A stretch of 21,855 bases of DNA. Origin: JBBREP01 sp036501845 (GTDB lineage Bacteria > Actinomycetota > Acidimicrobiia > IMCC26256 > PALSA-610). The position numbers were made by a program, and so were the translations under genes. The stretch covers positions 1 to 21,855 of the forward strand of contig DASXZO010000148.1 of the NCBI GenBank assembly GCA_036501845.1. The letters run 5' to 3'. Below, piece after piece: positions 1 to 7,189 of this stretch. How positions within the stretch are numbered: position 1 is the stretch's first letter; every line of letters begins with the position of its first letter. The notes under the pieces were generated by a model. The model had not been told where the DNA came from and made no database searches. It saw nothing but the letters and a program-made list of their open reading frames with translations.

Positions 1-401
1 CGGCGCTCGCGCAGCACTCCGCCGAGCGGGCGCCACACCTTGGTGAAGATGTTGTCGCCGAGATCGAACGACTCGGTGGCGACGGTGCCGCCATCGTCGG
101 TGGGCTTGAATTCGTAGCGCCACACATTCATGCGCCGCTCGCGCATCACGACGGCGAACTCGAACACCTCGCCGGGCACGCACTCAGTGATCTCGCACGT
201 GGTCCAGTAGAGGATCGGCCACTTCTCGTTGCGCTTCACGTGACCGCGGTACCGCGCGCCCACTGCCGGGCCGGTCGCGCCGCCCACCCACTCGGCTTCC
301 ACCACCTCGGGGCTGTACTCCCCCATCTTGGTGATGTCGCTCACCAGCCCCCAGACCTTGTCCGGCGACGCCTTCATCTCGAGACTGACCGCTGCACGCA
401 T
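1..401 (-). CDS. SRPBCC/START-like (polyketide cyclase type) protein, C-terminally cut by window edge
   Basis: The 133 codons read from the ATG at 401 have the pattern of the SRPBCC (Bet v1/START, polyketide cyclase 2) fold. The opening MRAAVSLEMKASPDKVWGLV is the typical first strand and helix, followed by SDITKMGEYSPEVVEAEWVG and a second half rich in alternating hydrophobic strands. The frame stays open to base 1, so the C-terminus lies outside the window. Members bind hydrophobic ligands in a deep cavity or act as cyclases and dehydratases; the substrate cannot be read here. It starts 32 nt after the amidohydrolase stop on the same strand and is probably cotranscribed with it. The family call is good; the function is unknown. 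Confidence 0.8.
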   Translation of the reverse strand, partial: MRAAVSLEMKASPDKVWGLVSDITKMGEYSPEVVEAEWVGGATGPAVGARYRGHVKRNEKWPILYWTTCEITECVPGEVFEFAVVMRERRMNVWRYEFKPTDDGGTVATESFDLGDNIFTKVWRPLGGVLRER

Positions 402-433
402 GGCGCGGCACCCTACGGCGTCGTCGCGTGGGC

Positions 434-1540
434 TCAGAAACCGTAGAGACGTTGCGCGTTGCCGGCGGTGATCAGCTGGCGGTCGCCGGCCGCGATCCCC
501 GACATCGACGACTGGATGACCCGCCACGAGGTGGGCCAGTCGGCGCTGATGTGCGGGTAATCGCTCGACCACAGCACGCGTTCGGCGCCCACGTCGACGA
601 GATTGCGCAGCCCGAACGTGTCGGTGATGTAGCCGAAGTGGAAGTGCCGTGCGATGTAGTCGCTCGGAGGGAGTCGGAGCCCGAAACGCGAGACGGCGTC
701 GAGGCGCCGGTAGTTGTTGTCGATCTGCTCTTTCACGTAGGGAACCCAGCCGAAGTCGACCTCGGCGAATACCACATCGAGATCCGGGCAGCGGTCGAAC
801 ACGCCGGCGAACACCATCTCGATCATCCGGTTCGGCGCATCGAAGAAACGGCCGTATCCAGGTAAGGCCGCGCGGTGCGCCGCGGGCATCGACTGCGTGA
901 GTGCCACATGGATGCCCAACGGCATTCCCCGTTCGGCGAGCGCCGCGAACACTTTGTCGTCGTCGTCGGAGAGCCGCAGCGTTCCGTTCGGCCAACAGCC
1001 GATCACGACGCCTCGCATGCCGGGACGGTCGGCGATCCGGTCGAGCTCTTCGAGCGCGGCGTCGACGCCGCGGTTCGGCAAGATGGCGAGTCCGCCGAAA
1101 CGCTCGGGCGCGTATTGCACGTATTCGCTGAGCCAATCGTTGTACGCGCGAACCATGGCCACGTGATATTCGGCATCGCGGTTGGCGACGATCGCGTTGG
1201 CGAGGCGGGGCGTGGGATACAGCACCTCGGCGTCGACGCCGTCGCGACGCATCTCCTCGACGCGCGCGGCCGGGTCGTAGCCGCCGCGACGGATGTCCTC
1301 GAAGCGCATCCAACCTTTCATGTCTTCCGGCTCGAGCCCGGCGCAGGCGTTCATGCCGAAGTCGATCGGGTCTTTCACACCTTCGATCACCCAGGCGTCG
1401 CCGTGCTCGAACGACTCGATGCGCGGCGCGCGATCACGCAGCGCAGCCGGTACGCGCGAGGTCCACAGGTCGGGCGGCTCGTTGACGTGGCTGTCGGCGG
1501 AGATCAACCGGTACTGCGGTGTGGGGGCTTCGTCTCGCAC
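434..1540 (-). CDS. Amidohydrolase-related protein (Amidohydro_2 type TIM barrel)
   Basis: The protein has 368 aa with the features of the amidohydrolase-2 family, metal-dependent hydrolases or decarboxylases of cyclic or aromatic acids. These are an N-terminal ISADSHVNEP (residues 14-23), GIHVALTQ around His211, FAEVDFGWVP near 259-268 and the C-terminal LWSSDYPH with Asp327, a usual metal ligand. The first metal motif is DSH rather than the HxH of classical amidohydrolases, which is normal in this subfamily. The frame extends upstream to 1894, but that part is antisense to the divergent gene and has no family character. The GTG at 1540 is chosen because the conserved N-terminus begins there and TATCCT lies at -12 to -7 from it, as for a leaderless transcript. 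The SRPBCC gene follows. The substrate is not determinable. Confidence 0.88.
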   Translation of the reverse strand: MRDEAPTPQYRLISADSHVNEPPDLWTSRVPAALRDRAPRIESFEHGDAWVIEGVKDPIDFGMNACAGLEPEDMKGWMRFEDIRRGGYDPAARVEEMRRDGVDAEVLYPTPRLANAIVANRDAEYHVAMVRAYNDWLSEYVQYAPERFGGLAILPNRGVDAALEELDRIADRPGMRGVVIGCWPNGTLRLSDDDDKVFAALAERGMPLGIHVALTQSMPAAHRAALPGYGRFFDAPNRMIEMVFAGVFDRCPDLDVVFAEVDFGWVPYVKEQIDNNYRRLDAVSRFGLRLPPSDYIARHFHFGYITDTFGLRNLVDVGAERVLWSSDYPHISADWPTSWRVIQSSMSGIAAGDRQLITAGNAQRLYGF

Positions 1541-1552
1541 AATGGCAGGATA
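1541..1552 (-). promoter_or_regulatory. -10 element of a probable leaderless promoter
   Basis: On the minus strand TATCCT (1552-1547) is followed by exactly six bases and then the GTG start of the amidohydrolase at 1540. This places a TAnnnT -10 hexamer at -12 to -7 if transcription begins on the G of GTG. No Shine-Dalgarno sequence precedes the start, and no good -35 is visible. The 64-bp gap to the divergent plus-strand gene must also hold that gene's promoter. Confidence 0.5.
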
Positions 1553-1604
1553 CGTAGCCGGCGGGGCGACGCGTCCCGCGCCGAGCCCAACTGGAGGACG
1601 CGGG

Positions 1605-2552
1605 ATGAGCGCCAGCGCGATGACCAGGGGCGCAGGACCACATGGCACCCTTGGGCGTTCCGCCTTCGTGGTGAGCATCACGCCGTTCGATGGCAACGGT
1701 GAGCTCGACGAGCCGGCGCTGCGCGCGCACTTCGCGCGCATGCGTGACGCCGGCATCGGTGTGTACGTCGGTGGTGGCGGAAGCGGCGAGGGATACACGC
1801 TCACCACGGCCGAGCACGAGCGGGTGCTCACCATCGCGGCCGACGCGCTCGCAGGTACGGCGCCAGTACGCGCCATGGGTGTCGAGCCGCGCACCGCGAC
1901 GCAGATGATCGAATACGTGCAACTCGCCGCCGAAACTGGTGTCGACGCGTGCCAGATCTACTCGCTCGATCCGGGACACGGGCACCGACCCACCACCGCA
2001 GAGGTCGAGGCCTACTTCCTGGCCGTCGTCGAGGCCGCCGCGTATCCGATGGTGCTGTCGACGCACCTCTCCGTCGGGTACCGGGTCGCCCCGTCGTTCC
2101 TACGCACGCTCGTCGACAACCACGACCACGTCGTCGGCGTGAATTGCACGCATCCCGACCTCGGCTATCTCGACGATGTCATCGATGCGGTCGGCCATCG
2201 CGCTGCCGTGCACGTAGGTGGACCACGCGACGCGCTGACCGCGCTGGCCTTCGGCGCGCAGGGCTTCTTGAGCTCGGAAGCCAACCTCGCGCCGAGACTG
2301 TGCGCACGCGTCATCGAGGCAACCGACGCCGGACGGTTCGACGACGCCGCGGACGCCTACGCGACGCTCGCCCGCCTGTCACGCGTGCTGTACCAACACG
2401 GCGGGATCCGCGTGACCAAGCCCGTGCTCCAGCGCCTCGGCCTTCCGGGCGGCACAGTTCGCGCGCCGCAATTCGTGGCACAACAAGACGCCGTCGACGC
2501 GGTGCTCCGCGCGATCGATTCACTCGACATCGCCGCAGTCGAAGGCTGGTGA
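1605..2552 (+). CDS. DHDPS/NAL superfamily protein lacking the Schiff-base lysine and catalytic tyrosine
   Basis: The 315-aa protein has the length and fold signature of class I aldolase-like dihydrodipicolinate synthases and N-acetylneuraminate lyases. It shows FVVSITPFDGNGELD (21-35), a GGGGSGEGYTLTTAEH loop (56-71) matching GTTGEspTLt.eEh, and the usual C-terminal helices. The key residues are changed. The YNVPSRTG region reads STHLSVGY from residue 152, so Ser152 sits at the catalytic Tyr, and the GIKE motif reads GVNC, with Asn180 at the lysine. The PYY segment reads DPGHGHRP (122-129). Schiff-base chemistry is therefore unlikely in the known form. GGAGG at 1593-1597 decides the ATG at 1605; the frame is open upstream to 1293 but only antisense to the amidohydrolase. 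The nucleoside hydrolase-like lipoprotein starts 4 nt after its stop. Family is sure; activity is unknown. Confidence 0.85.
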   Translation: MSASAMTRGAGPHGTLGRSAFVVSITPFDGNGELDEPALRAHFARMRDAGIGVYVGGGGSGEGYTLTTAEHERVLTIAADALAGTAPVRAMGVEPRTATQMIEYVQLAAETGVDACQIYSLDPGHGHRPTTAEVEAYFLAVVEAAAYPMVLSTHLSVGYRVAPSFLRTLVDNHDHVVGVNCTHPDLGYLDDVIDAVGHRAAVHVGGPRDALTALAFGAQGFLSSEANLAPRLCARVIEATDAGRFDDAADAYATLARLSRVLYQHGGIRVTKPVLQRLGLPGGTVRAPQFVAQQDAVDAVLRAIDSLDIAAVEGW

Positions 2553-2556
2553 ACGG

Positions 2557-3597
2557 ATGATGCGTGGATTCTTCGTCGCCGCGACGCTCGTAGCCGTCGC
2601 AGCAAGCGGATGCTCGTCGGGAGCCAAGTCGGCCGCGCACCTTGCGGCCCCCTCGACCAGGGTTCCACCAACAACCGCGCCGGCACCGCCCGCGACCGGT
2701 CCGCGCATCATCATCGACACGGACTTCTCGCTCTGGTGGGACGATGCCACTGCGCTCGGGATTGCCAACGTCTTGGAGCAGCAAGGCGCAGCGAATGTGC
2801 TCGGCATCATGTCCGACGTACGCAATCCCACAGCCGTCGCAGCCATCGACGCGTTCGATACCGCGTACGGCCACGGCAGCATCCCGCTCGGCGCGGTGGC
2901 AGACAGCAGCGCGAACACCGCGAAGCACGGCTACACCGATGTGCTCGAGAGCCAACTTCCGCACACGGTGAAAAGCAGCGACGCGGTGCCGAACGCCGTT
3001 GCCCTCTACCGCCAACTCCTCGCGCGGCAACCCGACCAGAGCGTGACGGTCGTGTCACTCGGCGGCTACACGAATCTCGCCGGACTCATCGCCACACCCG
3101 CCGGGCGCACGTTGGTGACCGAGAAGGTCAAACGCCTCGTGATCATGGACGGTCTGTTCCCAGGTGGAGTAGGCCCGGACACCAATCAGAACATCGATCC
3201 TGCCGCCACGCGCGCCGTCGTAGCCGGCACTGCCGACTCACCTCCGTGGCCCACTCCTATCGCCTGGGTCGATGGCCTCGACGGCATCGCCACCCGGGTC
3301 GGCACCACTGTGTGCACGAAGGACGCGAAGGACAGTCCGGTCCGGATCGTCTACAACGATCTGTTCCACTGCGGTCCCGTCCGTGACGGCGATTGGGACG
3401 CGCCTGCGCTGCTCTTCGCGCTCGGCGATACACCGCAGGTGTTCTCGGTGCTCGGCCGCGGCGGTTCCGCAGTGATCAACAAGCAGGGCGGCCTGTCGTG
3501 GCAGGCCAACTCCTCCCGTCACGACGATGTGTACGTGCACGTGCGCGATCAGCAGGCCCTCAACCAGCGGATCGACCAACTCATCACGACGTCGTGA
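2557..3597 (+). CDS. Lipoprotein related to inosine/uridine-preferring nucleoside hydrolases
   Basis: The 346-aa protein begins with a short lipoprotein signal (MMRGFFVAATLVAVAASGC, Cys19 as probable lipid site) and a Pro/Thr/Ala linker to about residue 48. The nucleoside hydrolase domain follows. IIIDTDFSLWWDDATAL (51-67) carries the Asp cluster that binds calcium and the ribose; TVVSLGGYTNLAGLI and RLVIMDGLFPGG follow at the expected places. Relatives often have DTDMGNDVDDALAL; here Trp60-Trp61 replace the Asp-Val before Asp62-Asp63, so substrate or metal handling may differ. Family members hydrolyse N-glycosidic bonds of nucleosides; this one would act outside the membrane. It is translated 4 nt after the DHDPS-like gene and probably belongs to the same transcript. 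A second ATG at 2560 is an alternative start. Confidence 0.82.
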   Translation: MMRGFFVAATLVAVAASGCSSGAKSAAHLAAPSTRVPPTTAPAPPATGPRIIIDTDFSLWWDDATALGIANVLEQQGAANVLGIMSDVRNPTAVAAIDAFDTAYGHGSIPLGAVADSSANTAKHGYTDVLESQLPHTVKSSDAVPNAVALYRQLLARQPDQSVTVVSLGGYTNLAGLIATPAGRTLVTEKVKRLVIMDGLFPGGVGPDTNQNIDPAATRAVVAGTADSPPWPTPIAWVDGLDGIATRVGTTVCTKDAKDSPVRIVYNDLFHCGPVRDGDWDAPALLFALGDTPQVFSVLGRGGSAVINKQGGLSWQANSSRHDDVYVHVRDQQALNQRIDQLITTS

Positions 3598-3621
3598 GCG
3601 CGCGAGCGTCGCGGGTCTTCG

Positions 3622-4164
3622 CTACGGCCGATCCGTACTCAGCTGGGCAACGACATCGATCCAGAACCGCATGGTGCCGACGCGACGGCCGGGCACCTCG
3701 ACAACGTCTTCGAGCACGCCCCCGTTGCCCTCGATGATCCGGCGGGAGCCCTCGTTGGTGGTGTCGCAGGTGACGAGGATGCTCGCCAGTTGCAGGTCGA
3801 GGCATGGCCGCAACGCCATCGCCAAACCCATACGGCCGTACCCGTGACGACGCGCCGTCGGGCGGATCGCGTACCCCACGTGACCGCCGCGGAGGCGAAG
3901 GTCGGCGGTGAGGTGGTGCCGAATCTGCACTCTGCCCAGAAAGCGGTCGCCGTCGACCAGCCAATAGGTCGATCCGGGCACCCAACCCGCCGGCAGACCC
4001 AACCCCTGACTCCAGTCGACGAGTTCGCGCACGAAGTCCGCGAAGGACGCGTGATTCGCGAGCGTGCCGAGCTCTTCCGCTCGGCCTTCCGCAATGAACT
4101 CGGCCATCGCGTCGCGATACGAGCCTTCGAAGCGAACGTCCGGCTCCACCAGTTCGACTTGCAT
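3622..4164 (-). CDS. GNAT family N-acetyltransferase
   Basis: The 180-aa protein shows the GNAT fold. GGHVGYAIRPTARRHGYG (93-110) contains the beta-4 strand and the acetyl-CoA pyrophosphate loop (R-x-x-G-x-G type), and LVTCDTTNEGSRRIIEGNGG (130-149) is the typical beta-5 and following helix with the conserved Asn. The C-terminal FWIDV strand closes the domain. The acceptor (protein, small amine or antibiotic) cannot be told. An in-frame ATG lies 42 nt upstream at 4206; the ATG at 4164 is chosen because the domain starts there and GGGGTG lies directly before it. It converges with the nucleoside hydrolase-like gene, leaving 24 nt, and lies downstream of the PPOX-type gene on the same strand. 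Confidence 0.85.
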   Translation of the reverse strand: MQVELVEPDVRFEGSYRDAMAEFIAEGRAEELGTLANHASFADFVRELVDWSQGLGLPAGWVPGSTYWLVDGDRFLGRVQIRHHLTADLRLRGGHVGYAIRPTARRHGYGRMGLAMALRPCLDLQLASILVTCDTTNEGSRRIIEGNGGVLEDVVEVPGRRVGTMRFWIDVVAQLSTDRP

Positions 4165-4176
4165 CACCCCGATTGT

Positions 4177-4193
4177 GTCGCGTGCATCGCGAC
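4177..4193. repeat. Inverted repeat (6-bp arms, 5-nt loop) before the GNAT start
   Basis: GTCGCG-TGCAT-CGCGAC is a perfect dyad beginning 12 nt upstream of the GNAT start codon. It could be an operator or an mRNA hairpin near the ribosome site. With GC-rich arms of six bases a chance origin is possible. Confidence 0.35.
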
Positions 4194-4228
4194 GCGTGTG
4201 GCGCAATATCGCAAATCAGCACACGCTC

Positions 4229-4242
4229 GCTGCCGCGGCAGC
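4229..4242. repeat. Perfect 14-bp palindrome GCTGCCGCGGCAGC
   Basis: The palindrome lies 13 nt beyond the PPOX stop and 64 nt before the GNAT start, both on the minus strand. As RNA it folds into a five-base-pair stem with a CGCG loop. No U-run follows, so it is not a convincing intrinsic terminator; a protein-binding dyad is an alternative. Confidence 0.4.
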
Positions 4243-4255
4243 ACGGTTTCGCGCG

Positions 4256-4750
4256 TCAAGCTCCGCGACGCTCGGCCAGCTCGGCGAGGAACTTCGGCAT
4301 GCGGCCCGCGCCGAAGTCATAAAAGCGCACCCACGTGGGCACGATCGCGATGCGCGCCATCTGGTCGTACATCGCGCGGCAGTTCGCCTCGAACTCGGCC
4401 GCCGCCTCGGCACTCATCGATTTGCGCGCTGCGGCGAGGTATTCGGGCACGAGGCCGTCGACGATCTCGACACTCGCTCGCCCGCGCACCGAGAGGGCCC
4501 GCGCCTGGCCGGGCGCGTCACCGCCATCGATCGCCAGCGCCACGTCGGGATGGACCCGCAGCGGACCGACCTTCGGCGCGGTCGTGGCCGTCGCGATCAC
4601 GAACTCACTTCCTGTCCAGAAGTAGCCCACCGGAATCACACGTGGCGTTCCATCCGCGGCGGTGTAAGCGAGGTGTGCGGACGATGTCGCCGCCAGCAAT
4701 TCCTGCGCGCCCGGCGTCGACAACTCCGCCGCGATGACCTTTTGCTCCAT
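4256..4750 (-). CDS. Pyridoxamine 5'-phosphate oxidase family (FMN/F420-binding split barrel) protein
   Basis: The 164-aa protein has the split-barrel pattern of PPOX-type flavoproteins. SSAHLAYTAADGTPRVIPVG (23-42), YFWTGSEFVIATATTAPKVG (43-62) and VHPDVALAIDGGD (67-79) give the flavin or F420 binding strands and the Lys60 region. SVRGRASVEIVDG (87-99) is the central strand, and a C-terminal helix follows. In actinobacteria such single-domain proteins reduce small molecules with FMN or F420; the cofactor cannot be fixed by eye. The start is set by GGAAGG nine bases before the ATG at 4750; the frame runs on to 4969 without family resemblance. The GNAT gene lies 91 nt downstream on the same strand. 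Confidence 0.8.
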   Translation of the reverse strand: MEQKVIAAELSTPGAQELLAATSSAHLAYTAADGTPRVIPVGYFWTGSEFVIATATTAPKVGPLRVHPDVALAIDGGDAPGQARALSVRGRASVEIVDGLVPEYLAAARKSMSAEAAAEFEANCRAMYDQMARIAIVPTWVRFYDFGAGRMPKFLAELAERRGA

Positions 4751-4754
4751 TGCG

Positions 4755-5005
4755 GTACTTCCTTCCAGGTGACGTGCGAGGGCTTCGGCCTCGCGAACGG
4801 CCATTCCCTCGACATCTCCGCGACCGGCGGCGTACCAGGGACATTGGTGATCGTCGAAGTGCACGGCTACTACGTGCCCGCCGCGCAGTGCGCATCGGGC
4901 TGCATCTGATCCCGGGACCACCGCCCAACGATTGCGGCAGCATTTGGTGGTACTGGGCTCCTCACGCATACGTGATCAGCCCAGGACCACGGTGGCTGTT
5001 GCGGA
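4755..5005 (+). pseudogene. Relic of a secreted-protein gene (C-terminal fragment)
   Basis: This lies in the 414-nt gap between the PPOX start and the next plus-strand gene. From about 4755 to the TGA at 4907-4909 the plus strand reads protein-like sequence with high third-position GC. Examples are VTCEGFGLANGHSLDISATG and GTLVIVEVHGYYVPAAQ, the latter like the VVDVxGYY ends of actinobacterial secreted proteins. Upstream the frame runs antisense into the PPOX gene with no protein character, so the 5' part is missing. A different frame from about 4910 to 5005 reads NDCGSIWWYWAPHAYVISPG and may be another piece after a frameshift. No ribosome site precedes it. It could instead be a small unrecognised ORF. 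Confidence 0.4.
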
Positions 5006-5164
5006 GGCGGTGCGAGCCCTGCGCTGTCCGTAGGCGCAGTCCATCCGGCACCTGACGGATGTGGAGCCCAGTCGCGACCGTGATGATGGCCGTGTATGGA
5101 ACAGGCACACGGTCGTGGCAGAGGGCGGCGTAGGCCGTCATCCTCGCCCGGGAGGGAACAGGTC

Positions 5165-5824
5165 ATGCAACGTCGCGCAAGGCTCATCACGGGCGTTCTC
5201 GCCGCCACCGTGCTGTGCCTCGGGTCCTACACCATCGCCTCGGCCGCTTTGCAGCCTGCCGCGCTTACCGCTACCCAGCCGATCAGCGCGTGCGCTGACG
5301 GCACCGGACACTTGCGCCTGCCCACCACGGCGAACAAGTGCGCGAGTGGGACGGTCGGTATCAGCCTGGCACGCGCGTCAAATGCGCCCCAAGCACTCGC
5401 TCTGTATACGACCTCCGGCCCTGAAGTGAGCAAGACGCTGTCGCTGATCGCCAACACCAAACTCGTGGCGCAGTGTGGCGCAGGAGGCAACGAAGCCGTC
5501 GGGCAGATCGAAGTCGTCCACGGCGGCCAAACCCAGATCGACGGGACCTCGTTCGTCGGCGAAAACGGTGGCGGCGACGTTCTGTTTGTCCGGAATGGCG
5601 GCCCAGCGAGCACCTCGCCGGTCGGCGCATCCTCCGTGTACGCCACGAGCGCGGGTGGATTTAGCGCCGAAGCGGGAGACAGCGGTGAATTCGCCACGGT
5701 CAACTATCACCTACTGGTCACCGTGCCTGGTGCGGTGTTCACAATCGACGGCGTGATCGACGCCAATGGTCCGAACACCTACTGCCGCATCTCGGCTGAA
5801 GTCGAGTCGGCCGCTACGACCTGA
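5165..5824 (+). CDS. Small secreted protein of unknown function
   Basis: The 219-aa product has a clear Sec signal: MQRRAR, a hydrophobic stretch to residue 22, and a probable cut after ASA (27). Residues 40-66 (ISACADGTGHLRL..TANKCASGTVGI) match a small Cys-Cys module found in many actinobacterial exported proteins, of the form C..x.TG.lR......KC..Ge. The rest is Gly/Ser/Thr-rich and strand-like. Cys104 and Cys207 could form a second disulfide. GGAGG at 5151-5155, nine bases before the ATG, fixes the start. Nothing shows catalysis; a cell-surface or matrix role is only a guess. It converges with the propeller gene. Confidence 0.75.
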   Translation: MQRRARLITGVLAATVLCLGSYTIASAALQPAALTATQPISACADGTGHLRLPTTANKCASGTVGISLARASNAPQALALYTTSGPEVSKTLSLIANTKLVAQCGAGGNEAVGQIEVVHGGQTQIDGTSFVGENGGGDVLFVRNGGPASTSPVGASSVYATSAGGFSAEAGDSGEFATVNYHLLVTVPGAVFTIDGVIDANGPNTYCRISAEVESAATT

Positions 5825-5850
5825 CGCCAGGTTCGACAGTGGAACGCGCG

Positions 5851-5937
5851 AAGAGGCCGCGATGACCTCGTCGCACGCGAAGTACATGGGTGCCGTGTCG
5901 ATGAGGTTGACACCGGATCGATCATCCCGAACAAGCT
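5851..5937 (-). pseudogene. Short relic of an aldo/keto reductase gene
   Basis: In the 118-nt space between two convergent genes the minus strand reads DDRSGVNLIDTAPMYFACDEVI. This matches the N-terminal aldo/keto reductase motif (GVNxIDTAPxYG....EEVIG), with the catalytic Asp in IDTA and Tyr in MY. The match covers about 20 residues and is not followed by family-like sequence; no start codon or gene-length frame exists. It looks like the remains of a deleted gene. The length is short, so chance cannot be wholly excluded. Confidence 0.45.
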
Positions 5938-5942
5938 GACCG

Positions 5943-7121
5943 CTACGGCGAGCGCTCGATCAGCCCGGTTGTGTCGTTGAACGAGTCGGGTTGCGTCGCG
6001 CCCGCCGCGGTGCACGTCGTCGGTGCGTTGCATGCGACGGCAGCCAGCGTTCCCTTGCCCGGTGCAGTGTCGGTGCTCCAGGCCTTGCCGTTCCATCGGT
6101 CGACGAGCTCCCGGCCTGCCTCGGAGGTGGCGCTCGGATACTCAGATCCTGTCGCGACACAGTTGGAGACGCTCAGACACGAGATCCCAGAGAACGAAGT
6201 GACAGTCATGTGCGTGGGCGCGGGCGTGACCACGATCGACCACGCGTGTCCGTTCCATTGTTCGAGCACTCGGCCCCCGCCGTCGTTCGAGCCCACTGCG
6301 AAGCAACGAGTTGTCGACGGACACGCAATGCCAGCGAACTCCGCTCCCCGGTTCCCGCCCGGCCTCGCCGGATGCTCGTCGAGCGACCATGCGCTGCCGT
6401 TCCAATGCGCGGCGAGCGGTTCTTGCGGACCGAGGTCGGGGTCGACGAAGTAATCGCCGACCGCTTCGCACCAGCTCGCCGAACGGCACGTGATCGCGTT
6501 CAGATCGCCCCCCGCCTCGGGTATCGGGAAGGTGCCGATCGACCACGTCGTGCCGTTCCAGCGCAACAGCATCGGCACCAACTCCGAATCGGCGTCACCG
6601 ACCGCAAAGCAGTTCGACGGCGTGACGCAGGCGACTCCCGTGAGTTGATCTTCGACACCGAACCCTCCCTGCCCGGGGTTCGGGCTCGCTTGCACTGCCC
6701 ACGTCGAGCCGTTCCAGCGTTCGATCAGCGTCTTCGTGACCGTGCCCACCGGTTCGACGAAGTACTGCGCGTAGCCCACGGCCACACACGAGTTGGCGGC
6801 ACTGCATGCCACCGACGTGAGCACGGCCACCTCAGCACCCGACGGCTTCGGAGTCTTTTGCACTGTCCACGCGACGCCGTTCCACCCGAGCGCCACTGCA
6901 GTGGCACCGAGATCCTCACCAACCGCAACGCAGCGCGCTGCGGTCACGCAGCTGATTCCGTTCAGCTGAATACCGGCGTGGGTGGGCATCACATGCCAGG
7001 TCGGCGCGACGGCGCGCACCGGTGCTGCGAGAGCGGCGACGCCCGGTCGAACTGCGAACCCACATGTCGCGAACGCCGACACGCCCAACGTCACGGCAAC
7101 GAGTGCCCCCGTTTTGTGCAT
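5943..7121 (-). CDS. Secreted seven-repeat beta-propeller-like protein with one Cys pair per repeat
   Basis: The 392-aa protein has an N-terminal signal peptide (MHKTGALVAVTLGVSAFATC and following, cut perhaps near 33-40). Seven repeats of about 45-55 aa follow, each with a strand (x-G-I-S/A-C), CxxxxxC, AVG, a variable loop and, in the first six, RWNGxxW. Cys pairs are 58/64, 106/112, 165/171, 212/218, 267/273, 315/321 and 364/370. WNG begins at 80, 136, 188, 240, 289 and 343. The seventh repeat stops at GLIERSP, just where WNG would begin, while the N-terminus supplies the matching TWHVMPTHAG (41-50). This is the arrangement expected for a velcro-closed seven-bladed propeller. No catalytic motif is seen; binding or adhesion is possible. 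CAGAAT five bases before the ATG might be the -10 of a leaderless transcript. Confidence 0.8.
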   Translation of the reverse strand: MHKTGALVAVTLGVSAFATCGFAVRPGVAALAAPVRAVAPTWHVMPTHAGIQLNGISCVTAARCVAVGEDLGATAVALGWNGVAWTVQKTPKPSGAEVAVLTSVACSAANSCVAVGYAQYFVEPVGTVTKTLIERWNGSTWAVQASPNPGQGGFGVEDQLTGVACVTPSNCFAVGDADSELVPMLLRWNGTTWSIGTFPIPEAGGDLNAITCRSASWCEAVGDYFVDPDLGPQEPLAAHWNGSAWSLDEHPARPGGNRGAEFAGIACPSTTRCFAVGSNDGGGRVLEQWNGHAWSIVVTPAPTHMTVTSFSGISCLSVSNCVATGSEYPSATSEAGRELVDRWNGKAWSTDTAPGKGTLAAVACNAPTTCTAAGATQPDSFNDTTGLIERSP

Positions 7122-7189
7122 GATCCATTCTGCACCGTGCGAACGACCAACGGATCCACTATCGCCGCGTCAAGGAGGCAGGAACTTCG

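Noticed and set aside
875..1702. Open frame on the plus strand opposite the amidohydrolase
   Set aside because: No family pattern; the minus strand carries the conserved protein.
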